Shown piece by piece: positions 16,968 through 27,064 of a DNA stretch of 64,000 nt. The notes beneath the pieces were generated by a model. That model did not search any database. It was not told where the DNA came from and was given only the letters and a program-made list of their open reading frames with translations. The position numbers and the translations under genes are program-made. Origin of the DNA: Saprospirales bacterium (GTDB taxonomy: Bacteria > Bacteroidota > Bacteroidia > Chitinophagales > Saprospiraceae). Each line of letters begins with the position of its first letter. The first letter of the stretch is position 1. The stretch covers positions 62,001 through 126,000 of the forward strand of contig JADJBL010000007.1 of NCBI GenBank assembly GCA_016703765.1. Direction: 5' to 3'.

Positions 16968-19061
16968 ATGAATATGGCCGAAATCTTTAAAACTACCCTT
17001 CGAAGGCTGCCGGATATCGGGAAATACGCCCTTGTCCTGCTCACGATTACTTTTATCGCCTTCCTGTTTCCGGATGCCGTGCGTTTTGGCTATCAGTACG
17101 ATTTGGGCTCTGTTTGGAGCTATACCGACTTGTACGCCCCCTTCGATTTTCCGATCAGGAAGTCGCAGGCCGAGTTGGAGAAGGAAACGGCCCGGCTTCA
17201 GAGCGAGGTGGCTCCCTGTTATGTGTTGGCCCCGCAGGTAGGCAGACAGCAGAAAGGCGTATTCGAAGAAGCCTTTCGCAAACAGTTGGAAGCTTATCGC
17301 AACGATGAGCAATTCGGAGATGTGGTTCGCAATCCGCGGAAATACCTCGATTTTGGAACCGGCATCCTGGACCGCCTTTACAGCCAGGGCATTGTCGCCC
17401 TCGAAGCAGAACATGAGAGCGGAGGATCCAACCTGGTACTGAATATCGTCAAAGGCAATACCACCCAGCGCTATACGATCCAGAAACTGCTCACGGTGGA
17501 TAAAGCCCAATCCACCATTACCGATTCTCTGCCCTATAGCCGTTTGGTGAATGCGGAGTTTTTGTTGCCCATCCTGCCGGATGCGGTGATTCCCAATCTG
17601 TTTTACGACGATTCCCTGACCCAACGCTTTCGCGCGGAGCAGATGACCGGCCTTGCTGCCTATGGTGGAATGGTGATGAAAAACGACCTGATCATAGGGG
17701 AGGGGCAGGTCGTAACGGAAGAGATTTACCAAAAGCTCGAATCTTTCGAAGAGGCCTATACCCATGAAATCCGGGGCGGCCGGTCCATTTGGATGGTGCT
17801 GCTTGGATATCTTATGCTCACCGCCCTCATCGTCGGCATTTTTGTGGTGTACCTGCAGGTCTATGCCAAGCCCATCTTTAACAAGTTCAGCTGGTTTGTC
17901 TTCATCCTTATGTGGTTGCTGGGGTATAGTTATCTGGTCTATGCCATTGAACAGACAGAGGTGATCAGCTTGTATATCATTCCATTCTGCATCGCGCCCA
18001 TCGTCACCAAGATCCTTTATAGCGACCGGCTGGCTATTTTTACCCATTTGGTCGTCGTCCTCATCGCCACCTTTCTTTCCTCCATGGGGTATGAATTTGC
18101 CCTCCTTCAGTTGCTCGCCGGGGTGGTGGCGGTGATGAGCAATCCCGACGGCAGGGATTGGTCCAGATTATTCAGGTCCCTGGGCTTCGTTTATCTTACC
18201 TATTCTCTTGGTTATTTGGGGATTGCCTTTGTCGAAAGAGGGACCCTTGTTGCCGATGACCGGTATTTCTTCGGCTGGATATTCCTCAATGTATTCCTCG
18301 CCATGTTGGCTTATCCGATGGTGCCGCTCCTGGAGAGGATCTTTGGGTTTACTTCTTCCGTTTCCCTGTTGGAAATGTCCGATCTGAACCGGCCGCTCCT
18401 TCAGGAGCTTGCACTGAAAGCCCCCGGCACCCTCCAGCATTCCCTCCAGGTCGCCCATTTGGCCGAATCCGCCGCACAGGCCATCGGGGCAGATACCCTG
18501 CTGGTCAAGGTCGGGGCCTTATATCACGATGTGGGAAAAACGGCCAACCCGGAGTTTTTCATCGAAAACCAGACCGACCGAAACCCCCATGACAACGGAG
18601 ATTACCTCGAATCGGCCAAAATTATCATCCGCCATGTCTCCGAAGGAGTGCAAATGGCAAAAAAGGCCAACATCCCCGAGGTGATTACCAGCTTCATCCA
18701 GACCCACCACGGGACCACCAGGGTGGAGTATTTTTTTCGCCTCTACACTAAAGACCATAAAGAGGGCGAGTCGATGGAATCCGAATTCCGCTACCCGGGC
18801 CCAAAGCCAACTACCAGGGAGCAATCTATCGTCATGCTCGCAGATTCATTGGAGGCCTCGTCGAAGAGCCTGAAAAATCCCAGTGGAAAGGACATTGACG
18901 ACTTGGTGGACAGGATCGTTTCGGGAAAGATCAGCAATGGACAGTTTGAGGAGTCGCAACTCTCCTTTGAAGAACTGGAGATATGCAAAAAGGTATTCCA
19001 GGCCCGTTTAAAGAGCATTCATCATATCAGGCTGGAATACCCCGGCGAACAGCCGGATTAA
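16968..19061 (+). CDS. 7TM-HD phosphodiesterase, PgpH-like
   Basis: A 697-residue inner-membrane protein. After one N-terminal helix comes an extracytoplasmic 7TMR-HDED region (residues about 50-260), then seven membrane segments (270-460), then a cytoplasmic HD domain. The HD motifs are H..QV.HLAE and GALYHDVGKT near residue 520, then IIRHVSEG and QTHHGTT. PgpH enzymes hydrolyse c-di-AMP; that substrate is inferred by family. The last four bases overlap the convergent DUF6580 gene. Confidence 0.9.
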   Translation: MNMAEIFKTTLRRLPDIGKYALVLLTITFIAFLFPDAVRFGYQYDLGSVWSYTDLYAPFDFPIRKSQAELEKETARLQSEVAPCYVLAPQVGRQQKGVFEEAFRKQLEAYRNDEQFGDVVRNPRKYLDFGTGILDRLYSQGIVALEAEHESGGSNLVLNIVKGNTTQRYTIQKLLTVDKAQSTITDSLPYSRLVNAEFLLPILPDAVIPNLFYDDSLTQRFRAEQMTGLAAYGGMVMKNDLIIGEGQVVTEEIYQKLESFEEAYTHEIRGGRSIWMVLLGYLMLTALIVGIFVVYLQVYAKPIFNKFSWFVFILMWLLGYSYLVYAIEQTEVISLYIIPFCIAPIVTKILYSDRLAIFTHLVVVLIATFLSSMGYEFALLQLLAGVVAVMSNPDGRDWSRLFRSLGFVYLTYSLGYLGIAFVERGTLVADDRYFFGWIFLNVFLAMLAYPMVPLLERIFGFTSSVSLLEMSDLNRPLLQELALKAPGTLQHSLQVAHLAESAAQAIGADTLLVKVGALYHDVGKTANPEFFIENQTDRNPHDNGDYLESAKIIIRHVSEGVQMAKKANIPEVITSFIQTHHGTTRVEYFFRLYTKDHKEGESMESEFRYPGPKPTTREQSIVMLADSLEASSKSLKNPSGKDIDDLVDRIVSGKISNGQFEESQLSFEELEICKKVFQARLKSIHHIRLEYPGEQPD

Positions 19062-19633
19062 TGGTCGCTTCCCTTTGCCATGCGCAAAGCGGGGAAACGA
19101 TATTGCATCCACTCAAAAGCGGAGAAGAGGACGGTGACGAAAAAGAGGTCTCCCATCAGGGTGTTGCGGAAAAAGGGCAGGCCGGCGGCATAGCACGTCA
19201 TCAGTCCGGAAAAAGTTTGGGGATACATCCCTCCGCCCATCCAGACGCCGAAGTTGGAGACGAGGAAAAATAGCACGGAAGCGCCCAGGCTGGCCCCAAA
19301 AAGCCGAAGGGGAGTTACTTTTTTGAGAAGCAGCCATCCCAGTCCGACGATCAGGACGAAAGCGGCAAAGACGGCAGGTTGGCTGAACCAGACAAAACCC
19401 TCGTAATAGGGAGCGTATACCAGATTGTCGAGCGCCAGGTTGCTCAACCAGAGCGCAAGCAGAGGAACCAACAGGGCCAAGTACTTGCGGTTTAAATATG
19501 CGGCGCCAAGCAGCGCCATGGCCCCGATGGGCGTAACATTATGCGGATGCGGCAGGATCCTGGTAGCAGCAGCAAGGAGGATCAGGCCGGCTAAAAAGGC
19601 GAATCGCAATTTGGAGTTTTTCCCAGTCATCAA
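19058..19633 (-). CDS. DUF6580 family membrane protein
   Basis: A 191-residue protein with five or six membrane helices. The conserved N-terminal run RILPHPHNVTPIGAMALLGAAYL and the later FGVWMGGGMYP turn and GLMTCYAAGLPFFRNTLMGDLFF helix pair are typical of this ECF-S-like family. A vitamin or small-molecule uptake role is suspected for the family, not shown. No ECF ATPase is adjacent. Confidence 0.82.
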   Translation of the reverse strand: MMTGKNSKLRFAFLAGLILLAAATRILPHPHNVTPIGAMALLGAAYLNRKYLALLVPLLALWLSNLALDNLVYAPYYEGFVWFSQPAVFAAFVLIVGLGWLLLKKVTPLRLFGASLGASVLFFLVSNFGVWMGGGMYPQTFSGLMTCYAAGLPFFRNTLMGDLFFVTVLFSAFEWMQYRFPALRMAKGSDH

Positions 19634-19692
19634 TTTGGCATTATTTTGCGCAAAGTTATAAAGAGATTATTACCATTACAAACCTTTCGTTT

Positions 19693-21564
19693 ATGCGCCT
19701 CCTTCTTTTCCTGTCCGCTTTTTTGACCGTCTCTGAACTTTTGGGCCAGTCCGGCCGCTGGCAACAGGGAGTGCGGTACGAAATGGAGATCGATTTTGAC
19801 GTGAAAACCCACCGGTTTGAGGGCATTCAACGCCTGACCTACTTCAACCGCTCTCCCGATGAACTGGACAGGGTCTTTTACCACCTTTATTTCACTGCCT
19901 TTCAACCTGGCAGCGCGATGGACGTGCGCTCCAGAAATATACCGGATCCGGATTTCAGGATCATGGACAAGATATTTAAACTAAAGCCGGAAGAAACCGG
20001 CTATCAGAAAATCATTTCCCTGACCCAGAACGGAGAGCCGGTAAGCTGGGAAGTGGCCGGCACCATTCTGGAAGTGACTTTGGCCCGGCCCATTCTGCCG
20101 GGCGACAGCGTGTTGCTCGAAATGAAGTTCGAGGCCCAGGTCCCCAAACAGACCCGCCGGAGCGGAAGGGACAATGCAGAGGGAATCTCCTATTCCATGG
20201 CCCAATGGTACCCCAAGATATGCCAGTACGACGAGCAAGGCTGGCACGCCAACCCCTATATTGCCCGCGAATTCTACGGCGTGTTCGGCGATTTCGACGT
20301 AAAAATCAGCATCGACAAAAGTTTCGTCCTGGCTGGCACGGGCTATCTTCAAAACCCCTCGGAAATTGGCCACGGATACGCCCCGGACTCAGTGCAGACC
20401 GCCAAAGCAGACCAAAAGGAGAAATTGAACTGGCATTTTTTTGCACCCTGGGTAAACGATTTCGTCTGGACGGCAGATCCGGATTACCAGCATACCCAGT
20501 GGGTCAGAAAGGATGGGCTGGTGCTGCATTTTTTTTACCAGAAACAAGGTCCCAATCAGGAGGAGTGGGCGCATTTGCCCCCGGTCATGGATTCGGTTTT
20601 TACCTTTCTCAATAAAAAATACGGCCCATACCCCTATCGCCAGTTTTCCTTTATTCAGGGCGGGGACGGAGGAATGGAGTACCCCATGGCCACCCTCATC
20701 ACCGGAAACCGCCCGTTTGGGAGTCTGGTGGGCGTTTCGGTCCATGAGCTCGCGCATTCCTGGTATCCCATGGTCCTGGGTTCGAATGAAGCGCTTCACG
20801 CCTGGATGGACGAAGGCTTTGCCACTTTTATCTCCGACGAGGCCATGAATTACCTCAAAACACTTGGCTTATTGCCCGGCCAAACTCCGAAAGAGCACGT
20901 CCACGCCCCCACCTATGCCGGGTATGTCAACCTGCGGGCCAGCGGGCTGGAGGAGCCCCTGAGCATTCACGCGGACCATTTCCAAACCAATTACGCGTAT
21001 GGCCAGGCTTCCTACGACAAAGGTTCCGTATTCCTGCACCAATTGTCCTACGTTACCGGCCAACAGGCTTTCGACAAAGGAATGCTGGATTACTTTGATA
21101 CCTGGAAATTCAGGCACCCCAATCCCAACGATTTTATCCGCTGCATGGAAAAAGCCTCGGGCCTCGAGCTGGACTGGTATAAGGAGTATTTTGTGAATAC
21201 CACCCACTCGCCCGATTATGCAATAGATAGTCTGAAGCCCGATGCGGGCAAAGGCTCTGTGGCGATTTTGAGCCGCATAGGCCGGATGCCTATGCCCGTA
21301 GATGTCTCCGTGACTACCCTCGATGGGAAGAATTTCCTTTATTCGATTCCCCTCGATATCATGAGGGGCGCCAAGCCCCTGGAAAAGGAGGGGACCAATT
21401 TTACGGTTGCTCCCGACTGGATGTGGGTGCAACCAACATACGAACTGGCGTTGCCCTTTCCGGTAGGCCAGATCAAAACCATCGAAATTGACCCCAGCCT
21501 GAGGCTGGCCGATATTAACCGCGCAGATAACCTCTTCCCAGCGAAGCCGGTCGGGACGGAATAA
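19693..21564 (+). CDS. Secreted M1-family metallopeptidase
   Basis: A 623-residue aminopeptidase-like protein with signal peptide (LLLFLSAFLTVSELLGQ). The zinc site is HELAHSW plus the downstream Glu in WMDEGFATF near residues 353-378, and the substrate motif is GGMEYPM. The N-terminal beta domain contains FYHLYFTAF. No ERAP-like C-terminal helical domain follows, as is usual in Bacteroidota members. It probably digests peptides in the periplasm or outside. Confidence 0.92.
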   Translation: MRLLLFLSAFLTVSELLGQSGRWQQGVRYEMEIDFDVKTHRFEGIQRLTYFNRSPDELDRVFYHLYFTAFQPGSAMDVRSRNIPDPDFRIMDKIFKLKPEETGYQKIISLTQNGEPVSWEVAGTILEVTLARPILPGDSVLLEMKFEAQVPKQTRRSGRDNAEGISYSMAQWYPKICQYDEQGWHANPYIAREFYGVFGDFDVKISIDKSFVLAGTGYLQNPSEIGHGYAPDSVQTAKADQKEKLNWHFFAPWVNDFVWTADPDYQHTQWVRKDGLVLHFFYQKQGPNQEEWAHLPPVMDSVFTFLNKKYGPYPYRQFSFIQGGDGGMEYPMATLITGNRPFGSLVGVSVHELAHSWYPMVLGSNEALHAWMDEGFATFISDEAMNYLKTLGLLPGQTPKEHVHAPTYAGYVNLRASGLEEPLSIHADHFQTNYAYGQASYDKGSVFLHQLSYVTGQQAFDKGMLDYFDTWKFRHPNPNDFIRCMEKASGLELDWYKEYFVNTTHSPDYAIDSLKPDAGKGSVAILSRIGRMPMPVDVSVTTLDGKNFLYSIPLDIMRGAKPLEKEGTNFTVAPDWMWVQPTYELALPFPVGQIKTIEIDPSLRLADINRADNLFPAKPVGTE

Positions 21565-21669
21565 GGAAATTACTTAGAAAATACCCCAAAAAGGCTAACT
21601 TTACCGCGCTGCTGAAAAGGCATTATAGAATTTTTTGGGCAGCTGGCTTGCTGGCACAACAACATAGGA

Positions 21670-22893
21670 ATGAGGGTTCTTCAACTGTGTAAAAAGTTTC
21701 CATACCCCCTTAAAGATGGAGAATCTCTGGCTGTTTTCCATTTGAGCAAAGCGCTGAATGAATTGGACTGCTCGGTAACCCTGCTTGCCATGAACACGTC
21801 CAAACATCCCTACGATGTCAAGAATCTCCCCGATCATTTCGATCATTACGAATCCATTCATACCGTTCCCGTGGACAACAGGCTCAAGGTCATGCCTGCG
21901 TTTTTCAATCTCTTCAGCTCCAAATCCTACCATATCTCGCGCTATATTTCAAGCGATTTCGAAAGTAAGCTAATTCAATTACTTAAAGATCAAAGCTTTG
22001 ACTGGATTCAGCTCGAAACGCTTTATCTGGCGCCTTATATTCCCGTGATCCGCAAATACAGCAAGGCCCCCATTGTCATGAGGGCGCACAATGTGGAACA
22101 TGAAATTTGGGAAAGGCTGGCCCGGCATATCGGACCCTTCTGGAAGCGGTGGTACCTCCATCACCTGGCCGGGAAGTTGAAGGCATACGAAGTCGGGCAA
22201 CTGGGGAATTACGACCTGTTATTGCCCATCACCCAGCGCGATGCCCAACATTTCCAATCGCTTGGCTACGATGGCAAGCTCCTGGTCCTTCCGATCGGCC
22301 TGGATATGCAGCATTACCAGGGCAATCCGGGCAGCTTCCAGCAACCTCTATCCCTCGGTTATATCGGATCCCTGGACTGGATCCCCAATGTGGAAGGCCT
22401 GGATTGGTTTCTACGGGAGGTTTGGACCTCGCTCAGCCAAAGCTTCCCTTCCATTGAACTGCATATAGCCGGCCGGAATACGCCTGCCTGGCTCCATCGC
22501 CTGAACTGGAAAAACGTGTTTGTACACGGCGAAGTGCCCGATGCAGCTGAGTTCATCAACAACCATAGCATACTGGTCGTGCCGCTGTTGTCAGGCAGCG
22601 GAATGCGGGCCAAGATCCTGGAGGGGATGGCATTGGGGAAGGTCGTGTTGAGCACCTCCATCGGTTTGGAAGGGATCGATGCCCGGGACCGAACAGAGGT
22701 GCTGGTTGCCAATACGCCGGAGCAATTTGTAAAAGCGCTCGAATTCTGTTTTCTCCAGAACGGGGCACTTCAGCGGATTGGGCAGCGAGCGAAGGAGTTG
22801 ATCGCCACCCAATACGATAACCGCAAAGTTGCCCGGAAATTGGTCGAAACCTGTGCAAAGATGGTAGCTTCTCCCAACCCGACGCTTTCATGA
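21670..22893 (+). CDS. Glycosyltransferase family 4 protein
   Basis: A 407-residue GT-B enzyme without signal peptide. The N-terminal Rossmann half has RAHNVEHEIWERLAR. The C-terminal half has GYIGSLDWIPNVEG and the nucleotide-sugar motif PLLSGSGMRAKILEGMALGKVV. It is translationally coupled (ATGA overlap of four bases) to the next glycosyltransferase, so the two probably act on the same glycan. A likely -7 TAACTTTA lies near 21595. Confidence 0.9.
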   Translation: MRVLQLCKKFPYPLKDGESLAVFHLSKALNELDCSVTLLAMNTSKHPYDVKNLPDHFDHYESIHTVPVDNRLKVMPAFFNLFSSKSYHISRYISSDFESKLIQLLKDQSFDWIQLETLYLAPYIPVIRKYSKAPIVMRAHNVEHEIWERLARHIGPFWKRWYLHHLAGKLKAYEVGQLGNYDLLLPITQRDAQHFQSLGYDGKLLVLPIGLDMQHYQGNPGSFQQPLSLGYIGSLDWIPNVEGLDWFLREVWTSLSQSFPSIELHIAGRNTPAWLHRLNWKNVFVHGEVPDAAEFINNHSILVVPLLSGSGMRAKILEGMALGKVVLSTSIGLEGIDARDRTEVLVANTPEQFVKALEFCFLQNGALQRIGQRAKELIATQYDNRKVARKLVETCAKMVASPNPTLS

Positions 22894-24089
22894 CCCTTTT
22901 CTGGACCATTCTTTTTTACATAAGCACGGGAGCCCTCTTCCATACCTACGCATTTTATCCCCTGCTTCTTTGGGCCCTGTCGCCAAGAAAGAAAGCGCCG
23001 AGGCCGGCTTTCGGCCAGGAAGACGCTTGGCCGGCAGTTTCTGTACTGCTTTCCGTGTATAACGAAGAAGCCGTTATCGCGAAGAAACTTCGAAGCCTCT
23101 TTGAGAGCGAATACCCAGCTGGACAGATCCATTTTTTTATTGGTTCCGATGCATCCTCGGACCAAACCGAACAGATTATCCTTTCGGCCTCCGGTGAAAG
23201 GGGAGATGTGCATTTTTTCCCTTTTCCCCAGCGGAGGGGAAAGCCTGCGGTGCTCAACGACCTTGCGGAACGGGCCCTCCACCGGACCCCGGCTTCGAAA
23301 GGACACCTCCTGCTCATCACCGACGCCAATGTATTCCTCGAACCCAATACCATCCGGCTGCTGGCACGGCATTTTAAGGATGCGCGCATCGGATTGGTTG
23401 ATGCCCACATGATCAATACGGGCCAGGCGAAAGAAGGTATTTCCCGGTCTGAAACGCAATATATCAAAGCGGAGAGCTTGCTCAAATTCCGGGAAGGGCA
23501 GCTATGGGGCGCCATGATCGGGCCGTTCGGGGGCTGTTATATGTTGCGTTCCGATCTTTTCACGCCTATCCCTCCCCATTTTCTGGTCGACGATTTCTAC
23601 CTGGCTATGCGCGCGTTTGAAAAGGGAACTCATGCTATAAACGACCTCGAAGCCCTTTGCTATGAAGCGGTTTCGCATGAAATAAAGGAAGAGTTCAGGC
23701 GAAAATCCCGGATCGCAGCCGGAAATTACCAAAACCTGTCCCTTTTCGGCCATTTGGTCTGGCCACCCTGGTCGGGGCTCGGATTTTCATTCCTATCCCA
23801 CAAAATATTGCGCTGGTTAGGTCCGTTTTTCTTACTTTTAATGCTGTTTAGCAGCCTGTTTCTCGCGTTGGAAGGAAACATATTTTTTACAATCGTGTTA
23901 ATTATCCAACTGGCGCTTTGGGGACTCGTGCCGCTGATCGACCAATTGCTCTTAAAATGGGGCCTGCACGGTTTCTGGCTGAGGAGCATTCGTTATTTTC
24001 TCGCTATGAACATAGCGCTATTTGCAGGATTCATTCGCTATGTAAGAGGGGTGAAGTCTGGGGCCTGGGAGCCGCCAAAAAGGGTTTGA
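22890..24089 (+). CDS. Glycosyltransferase family 2, membrane-anchored
   Basis: A 399-residue processive-type GT2 enzyme. An N-terminal helix leads to the catalytic domain: VSVLLSVYNEEAVI, IGSDASSDQT (first Asp), LLITDANVF (DxN metal motif), VDDFYLAMRAF and the RRKSRIAAGNYQNL (Q/RxxRW-like) end. Three C-terminal membrane helices follow. It resembles cellulose/poly-GlcNAc-synthase-like enzymes; the product is unknown. Confidence 0.9.
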   Translation: MTLFWTILFYISTGALFHTYAFYPLLLWALSPRKKAPRPAFGQEDAWPAVSVLLSVYNEEAVIAKKLRSLFESEYPAGQIHFFIGSDASSDQTEQIILSASGERGDVHFFPFPQRRGKPAVLNDLAERALHRTPASKGHLLLITDANVFLEPNTIRLLARHFKDARIGLVDAHMINTGQAKEGISRSETQYIKAESLLKFREGQLWGAMIGPFGGCYMLRSDLFTPIPPHFLVDDFYLAMRAFEKGTHAINDLEALCYEAVSHEIKEEFRRKSRIAAGNYQNLSLFGHLVWPPWSGLGFSFLSHKILRWLGPFFLLLMLFSSLFLALEGNIFFTIVLIIQLALWGLVPLIDQLLLKWGLHGFWLRSIRYFLAMNIALFAGFIRYVRGVKSGAWEPPKRV

Positions 24090-24117
24090 ATAGGAAAAGT
24101 CTAAAATCACAAAACAG

Positions 24118-25278
24118 ATGGAAGCTGTAATGACTCAATTTCAACTGGATACCATTGAGGAAGCCATCGAAGCGATCAGGGCGGGCAAGGTAGTCATCGT
24201 CGTCGACGACGAGGACCGGGAGAACGAGGGGGACTTTATCTGCGCCGCCGAAGCCGTGACCCCGGAGATCATTAATTTCATGGCGACCCACGGCAGGGGA
24301 CTGATCTGTGCGCCCATCGACGAGCATCGGGCAGACGAGTTGGGCCTAAAGATGATGGTCCACGACAACACCTCCCTTCACGAGACAGCTTTTACCGTTT
24401 CCATCGACCTGATCGGCAAGGGATGTACGACCGGGATCTCGGCCTATGACCGGGCCACCGGCATTCGTGCTTTGGTCGACCCTGCAACGAAACCCTCCGA
24501 TTTTGCAAGACCGGGGCATATTTTCCCCCTCAGGGCCAAAACAGGAGGCGTATTGCGCCGTACCGGCCATACCGAGGCGGCCATAGACCTGGCCCGGCTT
24601 GCCGGGTTTCAGCCCGTTGGAACCCTCGTAGAGATCCTCAACGAGGACGGCACCATGGCCCGTCTGCCTCACCTGTTCCGGATCGCCGATAAGTTCGATC
24701 TGAGGATCATCTCCATAAAGGATCTGGTGGCCTACCGGATGCGCACCGAACGGATTATCAAAAGAGAAATGTCGGTAAATCTGGAAACCCGCTTCGGCCC
24801 ATTCGAGGTAGTGGCCTTCACCCAATTGACTACGGGCGATACCCATTTAGCCATCAAATGTGGTTCCTGGGCGCCCGATGAACCCGTATTGGTCCGCGTG
24901 CATTCCTCGACGGAAACTGCCGATGCCATCGGGACCCTGTTCAGCGATTACGGAGGAAAACTGCTCAAGGTGCTCCGGATTATTTCGGAAAACGGAAGCG
25001 GGGTCCTCCTCTATATGCGCCACAACGAAAAAGATAATAATACGATCCTGGCCCGCCTGAAAGCTTTGGAACTAAAACAACAGGGGAAGGATATCCCTCC
25101 GGTCGACAATAAAGGGGAAATGGAACAACGGGATTACGGAGTAGGCGCCCAGATACTTCGCGATCTAGGGATTTCGAAGCTCCGTCTTCTAACCAACAAT
25201 CCCCGCCGCCGGATCGGGATCCTGGGGTATGGCCTTGAAATCGTGGAGAATGTCCAGTTCTCTTCAGATGGAGAATAA
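24118..25278 (+). CDS. ribB: 3,4-dihydroxy-2-butanone-4-phosphate synthase with degenerate GTP cyclohydrolase II domain
   Basis: A 386-residue RibBA-shaped protein for riboflavin synthesis. Residues 1-205 are an intact RibB domain: [43 protein letters not shown]. Residues 210-386 are GTP cyclohydrolase II-like but lack all three zinc cysteines. Where the family has ECLTGD and CDCG, this has STETAD and SDYG (residues 264-279). The QEGR catalytic block is also lost. Only the RibB activity is expected; a separate ribA should exist elsewhere. The VTC gene overlaps its end by 11 bases. Confidence 0.9.
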   Translation: MEAVMTQFQLDTIEEAIEAIRAGKVVIVVDDEDRENEGDFICAAEAVTPEIINFMATHGRGLICAPIDEHRADELGLKMMVHDNTSLHETAFTVSIDLIGKGCTTGISAYDRATGIRALVDPATKPSDFARPGHIFPLRAKTGGVLRRTGHTEAAIDLARLAGFQPVGTLVEILNEDGTMARLPHLFRIADKFDLRIISIKDLVAYRMRTERIIKREMSVNLETRFGPFEVVAFTQLTTGDTHLAIKCGSWAPDEPVLVRVHSSTETADAIGTLFSDYGGKLLKVLRIISENGSGVLLYMRHNEKDNNTILARLKALELKQQGKDIPPVDNKGEMEQRDYGVGAQILRDLGISKLRLLTNNPRRRIGILGYGLEIVENVQFSSDGE

Positions 25279-25936
25279 GCCCCGTCGCTTTGAACGCAAG
25301 TTCCGGGTGGAACACCTTTCTCCGGAGGCGGTCAGCCAGGCGGTGAAGATGCTGCCCTGGGGTTTCAGGCCCCTTTTTCCCGATCGAAGGATCAACAACA
25401 TCTATTTCGATACCCCCGCGATGGATTTCTACCACCAGAACGGGGCAGGAGACATTCATAGAAAAAAATACCGGCTCCGCTGGTATGGGGAAGACCATTG
25501 GCCCCAAGCGGGCGCTTATTTTGAAGTAAAAGAGCGAAACCACGAACTGGGCGATAAGTCCTCTTATTTACTGCAAGCTGCCGCACCGGGAAATTTTAAA
25601 GGACTCCTGGAGCAGCTAAGGGCTATTCCAGAAATCCCGGGTTTCCTCCAGCCGATCCTGGCCAATACCTATATTCGTTCCTACTTTGGTACCCCTTCCG
25701 GCGCTTTCCGGATCACGATCGACAGGGACCAGCGATTTGAAGGAATTTTTCATCAACACCTGGGCAAACCTTTGGCGGGTTTTACATTCCCCACTCCGGA
25801 CCCCGCCTGCATAGTGGAATTAAAATACCCGGCTTCTCAGGATGAGGCCATCGACCCCATCGTCCAAAACCTGCCCTTTCGGCTCCAGAAAAACTCCAAA
25901 TATGTGCAAGGAGTTGACCTGTTGTATCGAAGCTAA
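25268..25936 (+). CDS. VTC-domain polyphosphate polymerase-like protein
   Basis: A 222-residue tunnel-fold protein. VTC hallmarks are the ERKFRV start, INNIYFDTPAMDFY, basic KYRLRWYG, YFEVKERN, ITIDRDQRFE and the VELKYP end, giving the basic and acidic residues that line the tunnel. The ATG at 25268 is chosen over an earlier in-frame start inside ribB. In eukaryotic VTC4 this domain makes polyphosphate; bacterial activity is inferred. Confidence 0.85.
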   Translation: MENKPRRFERKFRVEHLSPEAVSQAVKMLPWGFRPLFPDRRINNIYFDTPAMDFYHQNGAGDIHRKKYRLRWYGEDHWPQAGAYFEVKERNHELGDKSSYLLQAAAPGNFKGLLEQLRAIPEIPGFLQPILANTYIRSYFGTPSGAFRITIDRDQRFEGIFHQHLGKPLAGFTFPTPDPACIVELKYPASQDEAIDPIVQNLPFRLQKNSKYVQGVDLLYRS

Positions 25937-25946
25937 GCGGCGGCGC

Positions 25947-26993
25947 TCAAAACTTGGGGCACAGGACTGAGTCGTTGTTGTAGTTGCCCAGGTAGGCGAT
26001 GGATATTTCGAGGGCGCCCTGTCCCTGACGGGCGTTGGTCAAATCGGTCAGATAGGCGTCGTAACTCACCCCGAACAGGACGTTGCTGTATTCGATGCCC
26101 AGCATTCCGACCACCGCATCGAGCCCAAAAGCATTATCTTCATTCCATACGGGCCTTAGCCAACTGCCCAGGTGAAGGGCGAGACCACCCGAACTGCTCA
26201 GCTGGAAGCGGAAACTTGCGCCGCCGTTGGCGACAAAATGAGGCCCCTGAATGGCCGCCAGGGCCCTGGGAATGAATTGGACCCGCTCACCCAAGGGAAG
26301 TTGAAGGCTGAATTGAGCGGAATATTTGGAAAAAAGCTTGTTTTCGGGAGTCTCGTCGATTTCCGGATCGTAAAAACTGACCGAAGGGCTCAAAAAATGG
26401 TGCATGGCCAAACCCAGGAAAAGCCCCACCTTTTGCTTCGGGGCATAGGAATAATTCAATCCTGCGGAAAAGTCGGCAAAGGCAAAGTTATTGGCGGGAA
26501 GGTCCTCCCCGGTAGGGTCTCCGTAGGAATTCACTCCGTTGAACTGATCGCTGAAGTATAGGTCTTCGTAACCCAGGTTCCGCTGGGAAATGGCGCCCTG
26601 TATCCCGATGGAAATATACTGGCTGTTGCGCGGATTGAGGGATTTATGGAAGGCCCCGTTCAAGGAGATCTGGTTGGTGCTGAAATCGAGTCCGCCCACC
26701 TTGTCGGCAAAGAAAAGAAGGCCGATCGCCGCATAATCCCTGGCTTTCCCCCTGCGCTGATCGATCCCGAAACGCAGATCTACGGCAGCAGAATAGGTTT
26801 GATAGGGGCTTTCCAGAACCTTCCGCCACTGGTCGCGATAGATAATACCCACCCGGTAAGAGCCGTCGAAAGCACCGGTCAGTGCGGGATTAAGCGTAAG
26901 TGGAGACCCATAAAATTGGCTGAATTGGGGATCCTGAGCGAAAAGAGCAGAGGCAGAGCAGAAAAACAGGAGTAGGGTAAGAAACCGGTTCAT
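25947..26993 (-). CDS. PorP/SprF-family outer-membrane protein (type IX secretion-associated)
   Basis: A 348-residue outer-membrane barrel with signal peptide ending ALFAQ. The family start QDPQFSQFYGSPLTLNPALTGAFDG and YRDQWRKV is very clear, and the C-terminus has alternating strands. PorP/SprF proteins help anchor T9SS substrates at the surface. Many Bacteroidota have dozens of copies beside large adhesins; here it stands alone. Confidence 0.92.
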   Translation of the reverse strand: MNRFLTLLLFFCSASALFAQDPQFSQFYGSPLTLNPALTGAFDGSYRVGIIYRDQWRKVLESPYQTYSAAVDLRFGIDQRRGKARDYAAIGLLFFADKVGGLDFSTNQISLNGAFHKSLNPRNSQYISIGIQGAISQRNLGYEDLYFSDQFNGVNSYGDPTGEDLPANNFAFADFSAGLNYSYAPKQKVGLFLGLAMHHFLSPSVSFYDPEIDETPENKLFSKYSAQFSLQLPLGERVQFIPRALAAIQGPHFVANGGASFRFQLSSSGGLALHLGSWLRPVWNEDNAFGLDAVVGMLGIEYSNVLFGVSYDAYLTDLTNARQGQGALEISIAYLGNYNNDSVLCPKF

Positions 26994-27064
26994 AAGGGAA
27001 GCTTTTAAAGAGCGTACTACCTAAAACAGGGTCAAAACTATGTTTATTTTAAAGGGAGGACAAA

